This document shows, one piece after another, positions 17,829 to 26,654 of a stretch of 59,971 bases of DNA (position 1 is its first letter; each line of letters begins with the position of its first letter). The stretch covers positions 1-59,971 of the forward strand of contig LVBB01000058.1 of the NCBI GenBank assembly GCA_001603075.1, given 5' to 3'. A model generated the notes under the pieces. It ran no database searches. It was not told where the DNA came from and was given only the letters and a program-made list of their open reading frames with translations. The stretch comes from Phycisphaerales bacterium Planc_01 (lineage in GTDB: Bacteria > Planctomycetota > Phycisphaerae > Sedimentisphaerales > Anaerobacaceae). The position numbers were made by a program, and so were the translations under genes.

Positions 17829-19568
17829 ATGACCAAGAAACGCAGGCACTTAGGGGAAATCCTCTATAAGGCGGGGCTTGTCAAGAAGGAGGCCCTGATC
17901 GATGCGATCAAGACCGGCAAGTCGAACAATAAGCGGCTTGGCCAGGTCCTGCTCGATCTGAAGCTGATTGACGAGGAAACCCTTGCCAAGGCCCTTGCCA
18001 AGCAGTTCGGCTTGAAGTACGTCGATGTGGACCAGGTCACGATCCCCTCCGACGCGGTGAAGATCATCCCGGAGGATCTGATCCGTCGACACGGCATCCT
18101 GCCCCTGAGCGTCGCCAACGGTCGTCTGAAGCTGATCATCAGCGACCCGATGGACCTGGACATGATGGATTCGGTTCGGCTGCGCCTGAATACCGAGCTC
18201 GAGTGCTATCTGGCCAGTGCGAAGAAGATTCGATCGTATATCGATGGTTCGCTCGAACAGGAGGTTGTGACGGAAGAGGATGACCGGCTCCGGCACAGTA
18301 TCGACGCGACGGCGGCCGAACTGGCCGAGGTGGGCAGCGAACTGGCGGCTGAGGCGTTGCGGGCCCAGGCGGCTGCGGACGGCGACGACGGGCCGATCAT
18401 CCGGCTGGTGAATCTGATCATCGATACCGCCTATCGCATGCGGGCCAGCGATATTCACGTCGAGCCGATGGCCGACCGCGTTCGCATCCGCTACCGCGTC
18501 GACGGCGTCTGTCTGGAGAAAGACAACATCCCGAAGAACATGCAGCCGGCCCTCGTGACGCGTTTGAAAATCCTTTCGGGCATGGACATCGCGGAGAAGC
18601 GGCTGCCGCAAGACGGTCGTATCAAGCGGAATATCGAGGGGCAGGACATCGATTTCCGTGTCTCGTCCCTTCCGGGCAACCACGGTCCCAGTGTCGTGCT
18701 TCGTATCTTGCGGCCGGATGCCGTCAATATCGGCATCGAGTCACTGGGCTTCGAACAGGACAATTATGAGACGTTCCAGCGGATCATCAAACGCCCGAAC
18801 GGCATTTTTCTGGTGACCGGGCCGACCGGCAGCGGCAAAACGACGACTCTCTACGCCGCCTTGCAGGAGCTGAACAAGCCCGACAAGAAGATCATCACGG
18901 CCGAGGATCCGGTGGAATACAACTTTGCCGGCATGAACCAGTGCCAGGTCAAGTCCGAGATCGGCCTGACCTTCGACAAGCTGCTGCGCTCGATGCTGCG
19001 GCAGGCGCCGAACATCATCCTCGTCGGCGAAATCCGCGATAGCGAGGTGGCCGACATCGCCATCCAGGCGGCCCTCACCGGCCACTTGGTGTTCAGCACG
19101 CTGCACACCAACGACGCGTGCGGTGCGATCACGCGTCTGATCGACATGGGGGTCAAGCCGTTCCTTGTGGCCAGCTCGATCCAGGCGATCATGGCCCAGC
19201 GGCTGGTCCGCGTGATCTGCAAGAAGTGCCGCGTGGTCGATGAGAACCCGAATCCGCACTTCCTGAGGCTTCTGGAGATCGATCCTGAGGAGGTCAAGAA
19301 GCGCCCCGTCTACAAGGGCGCCGGTTGCAGCGCGTGCCAGAACACCGGGTACAAGGGCCGGCTTGGCATCTTCGAAATGCTCGAAATGAATGCGGAAATG
19401 CGGGAACTGGCCTTCAAACGCGCCCCGACGACGGAGTTGCGCAGGGCGGCCAGGGCCGGCGGGATGCGGACGCTGACGTACGACGGAAAGCTGAAGATTT
19501 TCAAGGGGATTACCACAGCCGAGGAGGTCTCGCGTATCGCGCAGGCCGAGGGCGTGGTGGAAGAGTAG
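17829..19568 (+). CDS. pilB: PilB/GspE-type assembly ATPase (first copy)
   Basis: 579 residues. The N-terminal region is a MshEN/T2SSE-N domain (about 5-150) with RLGQVLLDLKLIDEETLAKAL, a layout that binds cyclic di-GMP in some family members. The C-terminal hexameric ATPase has Walker A GPTGSGKTTT (about 330-339), the Asp box, Walker B IILVGEIRDSEVADIA (about 396-411), the His box LHTNDA, and a four-Cys zinc site (CKKC near 463, CSAC near 499). It powers pilin or pseudopilin polymerisation at the inner membrane. It is followed by pilT after 27 bases, and a strong promoter lies just upstream. Whether it or the second copy at 20980 serves the pilin operon cannot be decided from sequence. Confidence 0.92.
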   Translation: MTKKRRHLGEILYKAGLVKKEALIDAIKTGKSNNKRLGQVLLDLKLIDEETLAKALAKQFGLKYVDVDQVTIPSDAVKIIPEDLIRRHGILPLSVANGRLKLIISDPMDLDMMDSVRLRLNTELECYLASAKKIRSYIDGSLEQEVVTEEDDRLRHSIDATAAELAEVGSELAAEALRAQAAADGDDGPIIRLVNLIIDTAYRMRASDIHVEPMADRVRIRYRVDGVCLEKDNIPKNMQPALVTRLKILSGMDIAEKRLPQDGRIKRNIEGQDIDFRVSSLPGNHGPSVVLRILRPDAVNIGIESLGFEQDNYETFQRIIKRPNGIFLVTGPTGSGKTTTLYAALQELNKPDKKIITAEDPVEYNFAGMNQCQVKSEIGLTFDKLLRSMLRQAPNIILVGEIRDSEVADIAIQAALTGHLVFSTLHTNDACGAITRLIDMGVKPFLVASSIQAIMAQRLVRVICKKCRVVDENPNPHFLRLLEIDPEEVKKRPVYKGAGCSACQNTGYKGRLGIFEMLEMNAEMRELAFKRAPTTELRRAARAGGMRTLTYDGKLKIFKGITTAEEVSRIAQAEGVVEE

Positions 19569-19595
19569 CCATATCATTTACCAGAGGATCACCAG

Positions 19596-20750
19596 ATGGC
19601 AACAGTGAACATGGATCGGTTATTGCAGGCGTGTGTCTCCCAGGGAGCGTCGGACATTCACATCACGGTCGGACGCCCCCCAGTGCTTCGTATCGACGGA
19701 CACCTGCGTTCGCTCGAAACCAAAGTACTCGAGCCGGACGATACGGTCGCGTTGATGAAAAGCATCACGCCGGAGCGGTGTGAGCAGGAATTGCAGGAAG
19801 AGGGGGGTACCGACTACGGTTTCGCCTTCGGAGACGCCGCTCGTTTCCGCGTCGCCGTCTTCAAGCAGAAGGGCAATGTCTCCATCGTCCTTCGCCAGAT
19901 CCCCAACAAGATTCTGACGTTTGAGCAGCTCGGCCTGCCGAAGATTTGTGCGGCATTGTGCCGGCGCCCGCGTGGGCTCTTTTTGGTGACAGGCCCGACG
20001 GGTAGCGGCAAGACCACCACGCTGGCCACGATGATCAACTACATCAACGAGAACTTCGACCGACATATCGTGACCGTGGAAGACCCGATCGAATACTACC
20101 AGCCTCACAAGAAATCGGTTGTTAACCAACGCGAGGTCGGCGTGGACGTGCCCAGCTTCGCCGAGGCGCTGCGGCGCGTTCTTCGTCAGGACCCGGACGT
20201 GATTCTCGTCGGCGAGTTGCGTGACCTTGAGACGATCGAGGCGGCCGTGCGTGCAGCGGAAACGGGCCACTTGGTGTTTAGCACCGTCCACACGACCAGT
20301 GCCGCCGGTACGATCAACCGTATCATCGACGTGTTCCCTGTGGACCAGCAGGAGCAGATCCGGATCCAGCTTTCGGGCAACCTGCTGGCGGTGCTCAGCC
20401 AGGCCTTGTGCCCGCTGGCGACCGGACGGGGTCGCGTGGCAGCCTATGAGTTCCTTGTTGTGACGCCGGCGATTGCGAACCTGATCCGCGAGAACAAAAC
20501 CTACCGGATCGATTCGAGTATCCAGACGGGCAAGAAGCTGGGCATGCAACTGCTCGACGAGCATCTTTGGAACCTGTACGACACCGGCAAGATCACGCTT
20601 GAGGAGATGCTGGATAAGGGACGCCAGCCGGGCGCGCTACAGGAAAAGGCACTGGCCAAGATCGCCGGAGCAAGGGGCAGCAAGATGAAGAAGAAGGCCA
20701 GCGAGGCGGCCAAGGAACTGGAGGACATGGGCCCGATCCTCAAGACGTAG
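19596..20750 (+). CDS. pilT: PilT-type twitching/retraction ATPase
   Basis: 384 residues. It lacks the long N-terminal domain and zinc motif of PilB, as expected for PilT. Walker A GPTGSGKTTT is near 132-141, Walker B VILVGELRD near 201, the His box VHTTSA is present, and the PilT-specific AIRNLIRE motif appears as AIANLIRE (near 291), with Ala for Arg. It depolymerises type IV pili at the inner membrane; a retraction ATPase argues that the system is a true pilus rather than a pure type II secretion system. The C-terminal tail (KMKKKASEAAKELEDM) is charged and longer than usual. The gene is the end of the pilB-pilT unit, and a small hairpin follows it. Confidence 0.93.
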   Translation: MATVNMDRLLQACVSQGASDIHITVGRPPVLRIDGHLRSLETKVLEPDDTVALMKSITPERCEQELQEEGGTDYGFAFGDAARFRVAVFKQKGNVSIVLRQIPNKILTFEQLGLPKICAALCRRPRGLFLVTGPTGSGKTTTLATMINYINENFDRHIVTVEDPIEYYQPHKKSVVNQREVGVDVPSFAEALRRVLRQDPDVILVGELRDLETIEAAVRAAETGHLVFSTVHTTSAAGTINRIIDVFPVDQQEQIRIQLSGNLLAVLSQALCPLATGRGRVAAYEFLVVTPAIANLIRENKTYRIDSSIQTGKKLGMQLLDEHLWNLYDTGKITLEEMLDKGRQPGALQEKALAKIAGARGSKMKKKASEAAKELEDMGPILKT

Positions 20751-20760
20751 TGATCGTGCC

Positions 20761-20776
20761 GGTCCGACAACGGACC
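20761..20776 (+). terminator. Short hairpin after pilT
   Basis: GGTCCG-ACAA-CGGACC forms a 6-bp stem with a tetraloop 11 bases after the pilT stop. No T tract follows, so termination is only a possibility. Confidence 0.3.
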
Positions 20777-20909
20777 GTGTTACCAAGTGCAGAATGGGGG
20801 TCGTCGATCGCGTCGGTCCGGAGGGCTGATGTATAACCGCTTGGAGGTATGGGCTGTTTTATTGAACCTCAGGCTGTCTCGTCAACCAGGTGTCCAAGTC
20901 CTAATTTTT

Positions 20910-20938
20910 TTGAAAATAGCTATTTACTTTGCTATAAT
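20910..20938 (+). promoter_or_regulatory. Strong sigma70-type promoter for the gspE-to-gspK operon
   Basis: TTGAAA at 20910-20915, a 17-base spacer and a perfect TATAAT at 20933-20938 with extended TGC. The spacer and upstream T-rich stretch are strikingly AT-rich for this genome. The predicted leader is about 35 bases before ATG 20980. Confidence 0.8.
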
Positions 20939-20979
20939 CGAATCGTACACAGAGATAGGGTCTTTAAGGGCTTCGGGCA

Positions 20980-22746
20980 ATGGGCAAGAGCAAAACGGCA
21001 ATCAAGCTTCCTCCGGTCGAGCAATTGCGTGGCCGGCCTCTCGGTCGAATCCTCATGAAGATGGGCGTCCTGAGCAGGGACAAGGTTCATGAGTGCCTGA
21101 CCATTCAGAAGCAGCGGGGCGGGGGCGTTCGGATCGGCGAGATTCTGCTCGAACTTGGACTGGTTGACGAGACACAGTTGCAGGTGGCCCTGGCCGCCAA
21201 GCGGGGCATGGAGTACATCAGCATCGACGGTCTGGACATCCCTGACGATGTGATCAAGAAGGTGCCAGCGCAGACCGCGACGAGCTATCATATTGTTCCG
21301 ATTGAGTACAACAAATCGAAGAACGAGCTGGTCGTCGTGCTCGACAACGTAGAAAACTTCCGTGCGACGGACGACCTTCGCACGCTGATGGGCTACACGA
21401 TCACGGCGAAGATGACCGACCAGGGGGCGCTGGAGAGCGCACTGAACAAGTACTATGGGTCGGAAGAGGACGAGAACATTACCGAGCTGATCGACGAGAT
21501 CCAGTCGGATGCGTTTCTGGCGGAGTTCGAGGGCCGCAATCAGAGCATCGACCTCGATGAGCTCAAGGAGCTGTCCGAGTCGAACCCGGTCAAGAAGCTC
21601 CTGAACCTGGTTCTGTTGCAGGCGATCCGGGACAAGGCGTCGGACATCCATTTCGAGCCGTTCGAGAGCGAGTACAAGATGCGCTATCGGATCGACGGCG
21701 TTCTGTACGAGATGATCCCGCCCCCGAAGTACATCGCGGCGGCCCTGAGTTCGCGTATCAAGGTCATGGCGAATCTGGACATCGCCGAGCGGCGTCTGCC
21801 GCAGGACGGTCGAATCTCGCTTTCCGTCCAGGGGAACCCGATCGACCTTCGCGTCAGCGTTCTTCCGACGATGTTCGGCGAAAGCGTCGTGCTCCGCGTT
21901 CTGGACCGCAGCCAGGTGAGCTTCGATCTGGAGAAGCTCGGGTTTCAGCCTCAGGACCTGAAAGTCACCCGCCAGCTCATCCACAAACCCAACGGGATCG
22001 TCATCGTCACCGGGCCGACGGGTTCGGGCAAGACCACGACCCTGTATTCGGCTCTGAGCGAATTGAACACCATTGACCGAAAGATCATCACCACGGAAGA
22101 TCCCGTCGAATATGACCTGGACGGACTGGTTCAGGTCCAGATGAAGCCGGACATCGGACTGACCTTTGCCCGCTGCCTGCGTTCGATCCTGCGACAGGAC
22201 CCGGACATCGTGCTCGTCGGCGAAATTCGCGACCACGAGACGGCCGAGATCGCGGCCCAGGCGTCACTGACGGGGCACCTGGTCTTTACGACGCTGCACA
22301 CCAACGATGCGCCGAGTTCGGTGGCGCGTCTGTTGGATCTGGGCGTCGAGCCGTTCTTGATTACCGCGACGATCGAGGGCGTGGTCGCTCAGCGTCTGGT
22401 CCGGCGGATCTGCACCAAATGCAAGACGGCTTACGAACCGGACGAGGCGCAGTTGAGGGAGATGAGCTTGACGGAGGAGGAGATCGCCGGCAAGCAGTTC
22501 TACTATGGGCGGGGCTGCAGCAAGTGCAACGGCACCGGGTACAGGGGGCGGACCGGAATCTACGAGATCATGATTTTCAATGATGAGATTCGGGACCTGA
22601 TCATGAACCGCGCCTCGACCAACGTCTTGCGCGTGGCGGCACAGAAGGGGGGAATGCGACCGTTGCGTGAGAATGGCCTGATCGCCGTATTCGACGGCAT
22701 TACAACGATCGACGAAATCCTTAAGGAAACGATCACGGAAAGCTGA
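20980..22746 (+). CDS. gspE: PilB/GspE-type assembly ATPase (second copy)
   Basis: 588 residues. Two tandem MshEN-like helical repeats open the protein (PLGRILMKMGVLSRDKVHECL and RIGEILLELGLVDETQLQVAL), followed by the N2 domain, then the ATPase with Walker A GPTGSGKTTT (near 345), Walker B IVLVGEIRDHETAEIA, LHTNDAPSS and the zinc site (CTKC near 476, CSKCNGTG near 512). It shares the same domain order as the copy at 17829 but is clearly diverged. It leads the operon containing the platform protein and all pseudopilin-like genes, so it is the better candidate for assembling those pilins. A strong promoter lies about 40 bases upstream. Cyclic di-GMP binding by the N-terminal domain is inference. 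Confidence 0.92.
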   Translation: MGKSKTAIKLPPVEQLRGRPLGRILMKMGVLSRDKVHECLTIQKQRGGGVRIGEILLELGLVDETQLQVALAAKRGMEYISIDGLDIPDDVIKKVPAQTATSYHIVPIEYNKSKNELVVVLDNVENFRATDDLRTLMGYTITAKMTDQGALESALNKYYGSEEDENITELIDEIQSDAFLAEFEGRNQSIDLDELKELSESNPVKKLLNLVLLQAIRDKASDIHFEPFESEYKMRYRIDGVLYEMIPPPKYIAAALSSRIKVMANLDIAERRLPQDGRISLSVQGNPIDLRVSVLPTMFGESVVLRVLDRSQVSFDLEKLGFQPQDLKVTRQLIHKPNGIVIVTGPTGSGKTTTLYSALSELNTIDRKIITTEDPVEYDLDGLVQVQMKPDIGLTFARCLRSILRQDPDIVLVGEIRDHETAEIAAQASLTGHLVFTTLHTNDAPSSVARLLDLGVEPFLITATIEGVVAQRLVRRICTKCKTAYEPDEAQLREMSLTEEEIAGKQFYYGRGCSKCNGTGYRGRTGIYEIMIFNDEIRDLIMNRASTNVLRVAAQKGGMRPLRENGLIAVFDGITTIDEILKETITES

Positions 22747-22792
22747 CGCGCTTACCGGGTTCAGGGCGGATCTGTGGAAATGAGGTAGGAAC

Positions 22793-24046
22793 ATGCCGGT
22801 CTTTCAATATGTAGCGTTGGATTCGCAGGGCGTGGAGATCAAGGACGAGATCGAGGCCCTCAGCGAGAAGGAAGCGATCAGCAAGATTCGCAATATGGGG
22901 TATTTCCCCACGAAGGTGCGGTCGAAGTCGGCCGCCAAGCAGACGAGCAAGGCGGTGGCCAAAACGCGGAGCCGGCGCGGGGCCAAGTCGAAGGTGAAGG
23001 TCCGGTATGTGACGGAATTCGCCCGGCAGCTCTCGACGCTGCAGGACGCCGGTCTGCCGATTCTTCGGTCGCTTCGAATTCTGGAAGAGCAGCAGAGGTC
23101 GGGCGCGTTCAAGCGGATCATCGGATACGTGGCCGACGACATCGAGGGCGGTTCGACGCTGTCGGAGGCGATGGGCAAGTACGGTCGGTGCTTCGATCGG
23201 CTGTTCGTGAACATGGTGGCGGCCGGAGAGGCTGGCGGTGTGCTCGATCTGATCCTGTCGCGTATCGCCGACTTCAAAGAGAAGTCGATTCGGCTCAAAG
23301 CTCGCGTGAAAAGCGCGATGATCTACCCGATCGTGGTGCTTGTAGCGGCGTTCCTGATCGTGCTGGGCCTGATGATGTTCGTGATTCCGCAGTTCAGTTC
23401 GGTGCTCGAGGAGATGGTCGGCGGCAAGCTGAACCCCGTGACGACGACCGTGCTGGGAATCAGCGGGTGGATTGCGTTCCGGTATGGCTGGGCCTGGATG
23501 ATCGGCGTGCCGATTGCCATTGTCTTTGCGCTGCGGATGGTTCGCCTGACGCAGCCCGGACGCTACGTGTTGGACAGCATCAACCTGCGTCTGCCTGTGG
23601 TCGGCCAGTTGTCCAGCAAGGTGTCGATTACCCGATGGACGCGAACCCTTGGAACGCTGATCAGCGCCGGCGTGCCCATTCTCGACGCGATCAACGTGAC
23701 GCGCGAGACAGCCGGCAACGAGGTCTATGCCAAGCTGCTGGGCAATATCCACAACTCCATCCGCCAGGGGGACACGTTCGCGGCGCCCCTTCGTCAGTCC
23801 AAGACCATCGATCTGCTCGTCAGCAACATGGTGGCGGTCGGCGAGGAAACCGGCGATCTGGACAAGATGCTGCTGAAGGTGGCGGACAACTACGACGAGC
23901 AGGTAGACGTACTCGTCGGCGGTTTGATGTCCATGCTGGAACCGATCATGATTATCGTGCTCGGCGCCACCGTGGGCGTGATCGTGATGGCGGTGTTCCT
24001 GCCGATGATTCAGGTCATCACCAGCCTGAGTTCCGCCGGCGGCTAA
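22793..24046 (+). CDS. gspF: GspF/PilC-type inner-membrane platform protein
   Basis: 417 residues. It opens PVFQYVALDSQGVEIKDEIEAL, the usual GspF N-terminus. Two repeated T2SSF domains follow (about 70-195 and 275-400), each with the pattern of a helical cytoplasmic bundle then a membrane segment (AMIYPIVVLVAAFLIVLGLMMFVIPQF; a central WMIGVPIAIVFAL; and PIMIIVLGATVGVIVMAVFLPM). The GEETGDLDKML motif marks the second repeat. A basic linker (about 45-70) is longer and more Lys/Arg-rich than typical. It anchors the ATPase and the growing pilus at the inner membrane. It is located 46 bases after gspE in the same operon. Confidence 0.95.
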   Translation: MPVFQYVALDSQGVEIKDEIEALSEKEAISKIRNMGYFPTKVRSKSAAKQTSKAVAKTRSRRGAKSKVKVRYVTEFARQLSTLQDAGLPILRSLRILEEQQRSGAFKRIIGYVADDIEGGSTLSEAMGKYGRCFDRLFVNMVAAGEAGGVLDLILSRIADFKEKSIRLKARVKSAMIYPIVVLVAAFLIVLGLMMFVIPQFSSVLEEMVGGKLNPVTTTVLGISGWIAFRYGWAWMIGVPIAIVFALRMVRLTQPGRYVLDSINLRLPVVGQLSSKVSITRWTRTLGTLISAGVPILDAINVTRETAGNEVYAKLLGNIHNSIRQGDTFAAPLRQSKTIDLLVSNMVAVGEETGDLDKMLLKVADNYDEQVDVLVGGLMSMLEPIMIIVLGATVGVIVMAVFLPMIQVITSLSSAGG

Positions 24047-24099
24047 TCGGCTCGGCCAACCAGATTGAAGCAATCATGAATCGAAAAAAGGAGAACGCA

Positions 24100-24984
24100 A
24101 TGAAACCAGTCGCCAACCCAGCCAGAACGCCCCGGGCGTTCACGATCGTCGAGTTGCTGACCGTGATGAGCATCATCGTCATCCTGATCGGCCTGCTCGT
24201 ACCGGCCCTGAACAAGGCCAAGAAGTTCGCCACGAACGTCAAGCAGATGGCCCAACTGCGCAGCATCGATGCCGCCATCGAGTTGTTCAGCAACGAGTTC
24301 GGCGGGTATCCGGATTCCGGCGCCCTGGATCCGACGGGCGCGCCGTACTGCGGAGCGATGAAGCTGTCGGAAGCCATCATGGGCAAGGACCTGCTCGGCT
24401 GTCACTCGAATACGGTGTTCCGTCGCGACGGCCTGGACAGCACGGGCAGCCTGCAGTTGTATCCGACGAATCCGCTGCCGGCCAACCTGTCGGCGAGGAA
24501 GGGACCGTATCTGCAGGCGGAGAACGCCAATGCCTACCGTCTGCGGAGCATCTACGGCGACACCCGGGTCGGTGCGTTCCTGCCGGACACGTTCGTGCTC
24601 TGCGACGTGTACGAACGGCAGATGACCTCGGGTCAGAAGACGGGCATGCCGATCCTCTACTATAAGGCCAACACAGCCAACAACCTCCACGATCCGAATG
24701 TGGCGTCGTCCATGAGCATTACGGACAACCGGGGCAACATCTACAACCACTTCGACAATCAGTCGCTTCTGGCCCTGGGCAAGCCGTGGGAGGCCTCTAC
24801 CTCGCAGACGCCTCACAATCTGGCCGATCCCCTGCGGTTCTTCCGCAACACCAAAAGCGACAAGATCATTACGACGGACCGGCCCGTCAAGCCCGATTCG
24901 TACATCCTGATCTCCGCCGGATGGGACGGCGAATACGGCACCGCCGACGACATCTGCAACTTCGAGTGGAAATATCGAGAGTAG
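24100..24984 (+). CDS. GspG-like major pilin/pseudopilin, copy 1
   Basis: 294 residues. ATG 24100 follows AAGGAG by 6 bases; a weaker in-frame ATG is at 24076. The leader ends RTPRA and the mature pilin starts FTIVELLTVMSIIVILIGLLVP (Ala before the cleavage site, Glu at +5). The C-terminus carries LISAGWDGEYGTADDICNF, which resembles the GspG calcium-binding loop (a DG then GT..DI pattern). It is roughly twice as long as classical GspG, with a large inserted central region containing Cys at several positions. It is paralogous to the next gene, which shares the DSYILISAG ending. It is probably a structural subunit of the filament. Confidence 0.85.
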   Translation: MKPVANPARTPRAFTIVELLTVMSIIVILIGLLVPALNKAKKFATNVKQMAQLRSIDAAIELFSNEFGGYPDSGALDPTGAPYCGAMKLSEAIMGKDLLGCHSNTVFRRDGLDSTGSLQLYPTNPLPANLSARKGPYLQAENANAYRLRSIYGDTRVGAFLPDTFVLCDVYERQMTSGQKTGMPILYYKANTANNLHDPNVASSMSITDNRGNIYNHFDNQSLLALGKPWEASTSQTPHNLADPLRFFRNTKSDKIITTDRPVKPDSYILISAGWDGEYGTADDICNFEWKYRE

Positions 24985-25101
24985 CGTTCGGCGGCCCGAT
25001 TTTCCTGGGGCCGTTGTCGGGGCGGGTCGTCCGTTCCGACCGGCGGCGTGAGCCGAAAGGGATCATCCGGCAGACAACGTCGGCATTGAAAGAGGACGAT
25101 C

Positions 25102-26034
25102 GTGAAAGCGCATAGATCCGGTCTGACGCTGGTAGAGATTCTCGTGGTCGTGGGCGTGATCGCCATTCTGGCGGGGATGCTCCTGCCGGCCATCAGCATG
25201 GTCCGCAAGACGGCCCGTGAGGCCAAGCAGAGGGTGCAGTTCACCGCCATCGATCTGGCCCTGGCGACATACAAGAACGATCAGGGGGACTACCCACCCT
25301 CGGACCGCTACACATGGTTGGAAGAGACCCAGCAGACGGAGAATTCGTCCGGGGCGCAGAAGCTGGCGGAGGCCCTGCTCGGCTGGGACCTGCTGGGGTT
25401 TCATCCCGACTCGGGTTATCGCGCCGACGGGATGAACCGATGGCCCTATCGCGTGGGGACGACGACTCACGCGGCGGGTACGTACTTCCTCTACGATCGG
25501 ACGGTGGACCGCGACATGGACAGGCGACGGTCTCGCTACCTGGACCTCGATACGGCCAACGCCGTGCGACTGGGCGTTTCCGGCGGAAATGACGGGTTGT
25601 TCAATCTGGGTGCGGTCGGGATCCCTCTGGCACCGGAAACCTTTGTGTTGGGCGACGCCTTCGGCAAGGGAAAAGAGGTGGTGCTGCGTGACGGCACGCG
25701 CAAGAGAGCGGGCCTGCCCGTGCTCTACTACCGGGCCAACCCCACCGGCAGGGCGCGCGAGGACATCTACGACAACCGGGACAACGACTATCTCGTGGTT
25801 GCCAAGGAGCAGACGGACCTGGCGCAGCGCGGCAGTGCTCCGGCCCGGGCCCAGGGGAACCTGTGGAACCCGTTGGCTGGAACGGTCTCGATGTTCTATG
25901 ACCACATTACCGACTGGCGGGCTTCGACGGACAGCTTCCGCGTGCCCCACAAGCCCGACTCGTACATCCTGATTTCGGCGGGCAACGATGGGTTCTACGG
26001 GACGGACGACGACATCTGCAACTTCCAGCGGTAA
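25102..26034 (+). CDS. GspG-like major pilin/pseudopilin, copy 2
   Basis: 310 residues. The start is GTG 25102 with AGAGG 7-8 bases upstream. The prepilin signal is short: KAHRSG then LTLVEILVVVGVIAILAGMLLP, with Gly before the cleavage site and Glu at +5. The C-terminus reads LISAGNDGFYGTDDDICNFQR, the same putative calcium-binding loop as copy 1. Shared middle features include LAEALLGWDLLGFH against LSEAIMGKDLLGCH in copy 1 and a TFVLGDAF/TFVLCDVY segment. It is therefore a tandem duplicate that has diverged strongly. The 117-base gap before it shows no promoter. It is expected to be cleaved by a prepilin peptidase encoded outside this window. Confidence 0.85.
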   Translation: MKAHRSGLTLVEILVVVGVIAILAGMLLPAISMVRKTAREAKQRVQFTAIDLALATYKNDQGDYPPSDRYTWLEETQQTENSSGAQKLAEALLGWDLLGFHPDSGYRADGMNRWPYRVGTTTHAAGTYFLYDRTVDRDMDRRRSRYLDLDTANAVRLGVSGGNDGLFNLGAVGIPLAPETFVLGDAFGKGKEVVLRDGTRKRAGLPVLYYRANPTGRAREDIYDNRDNDYLVVAKEQTDLAQRGSAPARAQGNLWNPLAGTVSMFYDHITDWRASTDSFRVPHKPDSYILISAGNDGFYGTDDDICNFQR

Positions 26035-26070
26035 ATATGTTGTCTTTGGCCCCAGGGGCGCCGTGGCCTT

Positions 26071-26550
26071 ATGAAGAATGCAGGACGACATCTCGGATTG
26101 AGTCTCGTGGAGATGCTGGTGGTCGTGGGCATCATCGCCCTGATCGCCTCGGTAGCGGTCACGTTGACGCTCCGGATGACGAACCAGGCGAAGGAACGCG
26201 AGTTGGCGAGCATCTTTGCATTGCTCAAGACGGCGTTGCAGGAGTACCACGAGGAGACCGGCGCGTTTCCGTTGCAGCCGGAACAGGACTTCGCCAATGC
26301 GGCCACACACATGCAACAGATGTATGAGCGGTTGATAGCCGAGCCGGCCTCGCGTCAGATCTTGACACAACTGGCGGGTCTGCCTTCCGGCAGGGACACG
26401 ACCGGCAGGGAAGTGGGCCGGGTGCTTGACCCGTGGGGGACCGTGCTGGATTACCGATATGGTCCGGACGACGACTTGCCCGAATTGATCTCGGCCGGGC
26501 CCGACCGACGATTCGGAACCGAAGACGACATCAGCAGCCGGGCCGGCTGA
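26071..26550 (+). CDS. GspG-like short pilin/pseudopilin, copy 3
   Basis: 159 residues, close to the usual GspG size. The leader is KNAGRHLG followed by LSLVEMLVVVGIIALIASVAV (Gly before the cleavage site, Glu at +5). The body has the GspG-type LLKTALQEYHEETGAFP segment (DxYxxxxGxYP-like) and the end DPWGTVLDYRYGPDDDLPELISAGPDRRFGTEDDI. This is the clearest match to classical GspG in the window: the DPWG motif and the calcium loop are both present. It may be the true major pseudopilin, with the two larger copies as variants. It is spaced 36 bases after copy 2. Confidence 0.87.
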   Translation: MKNAGRHLGLSLVEMLVVVGIIALIASVAVTLTLRMTNQAKERELASIFALLKTALQEYHEETGAFPLQPEQDFANAATHMQQMYERLIAEPASRQILTQLAGLPSGRDTTGREVGRVLDPWGTVLDYRYGPDDDLPELISAGPDRRFGTEDDISSRAG

Positions 26551-26654
26551 CGGAGCGACGCGTGAAACGGGCCCTGGATTGAACCTGATGAGCCATAGCC
26601 GGTCTCTGCCTGGAATGGGTGGGTCACGGCACGTTCGATAAGAAACTGAAGCTT

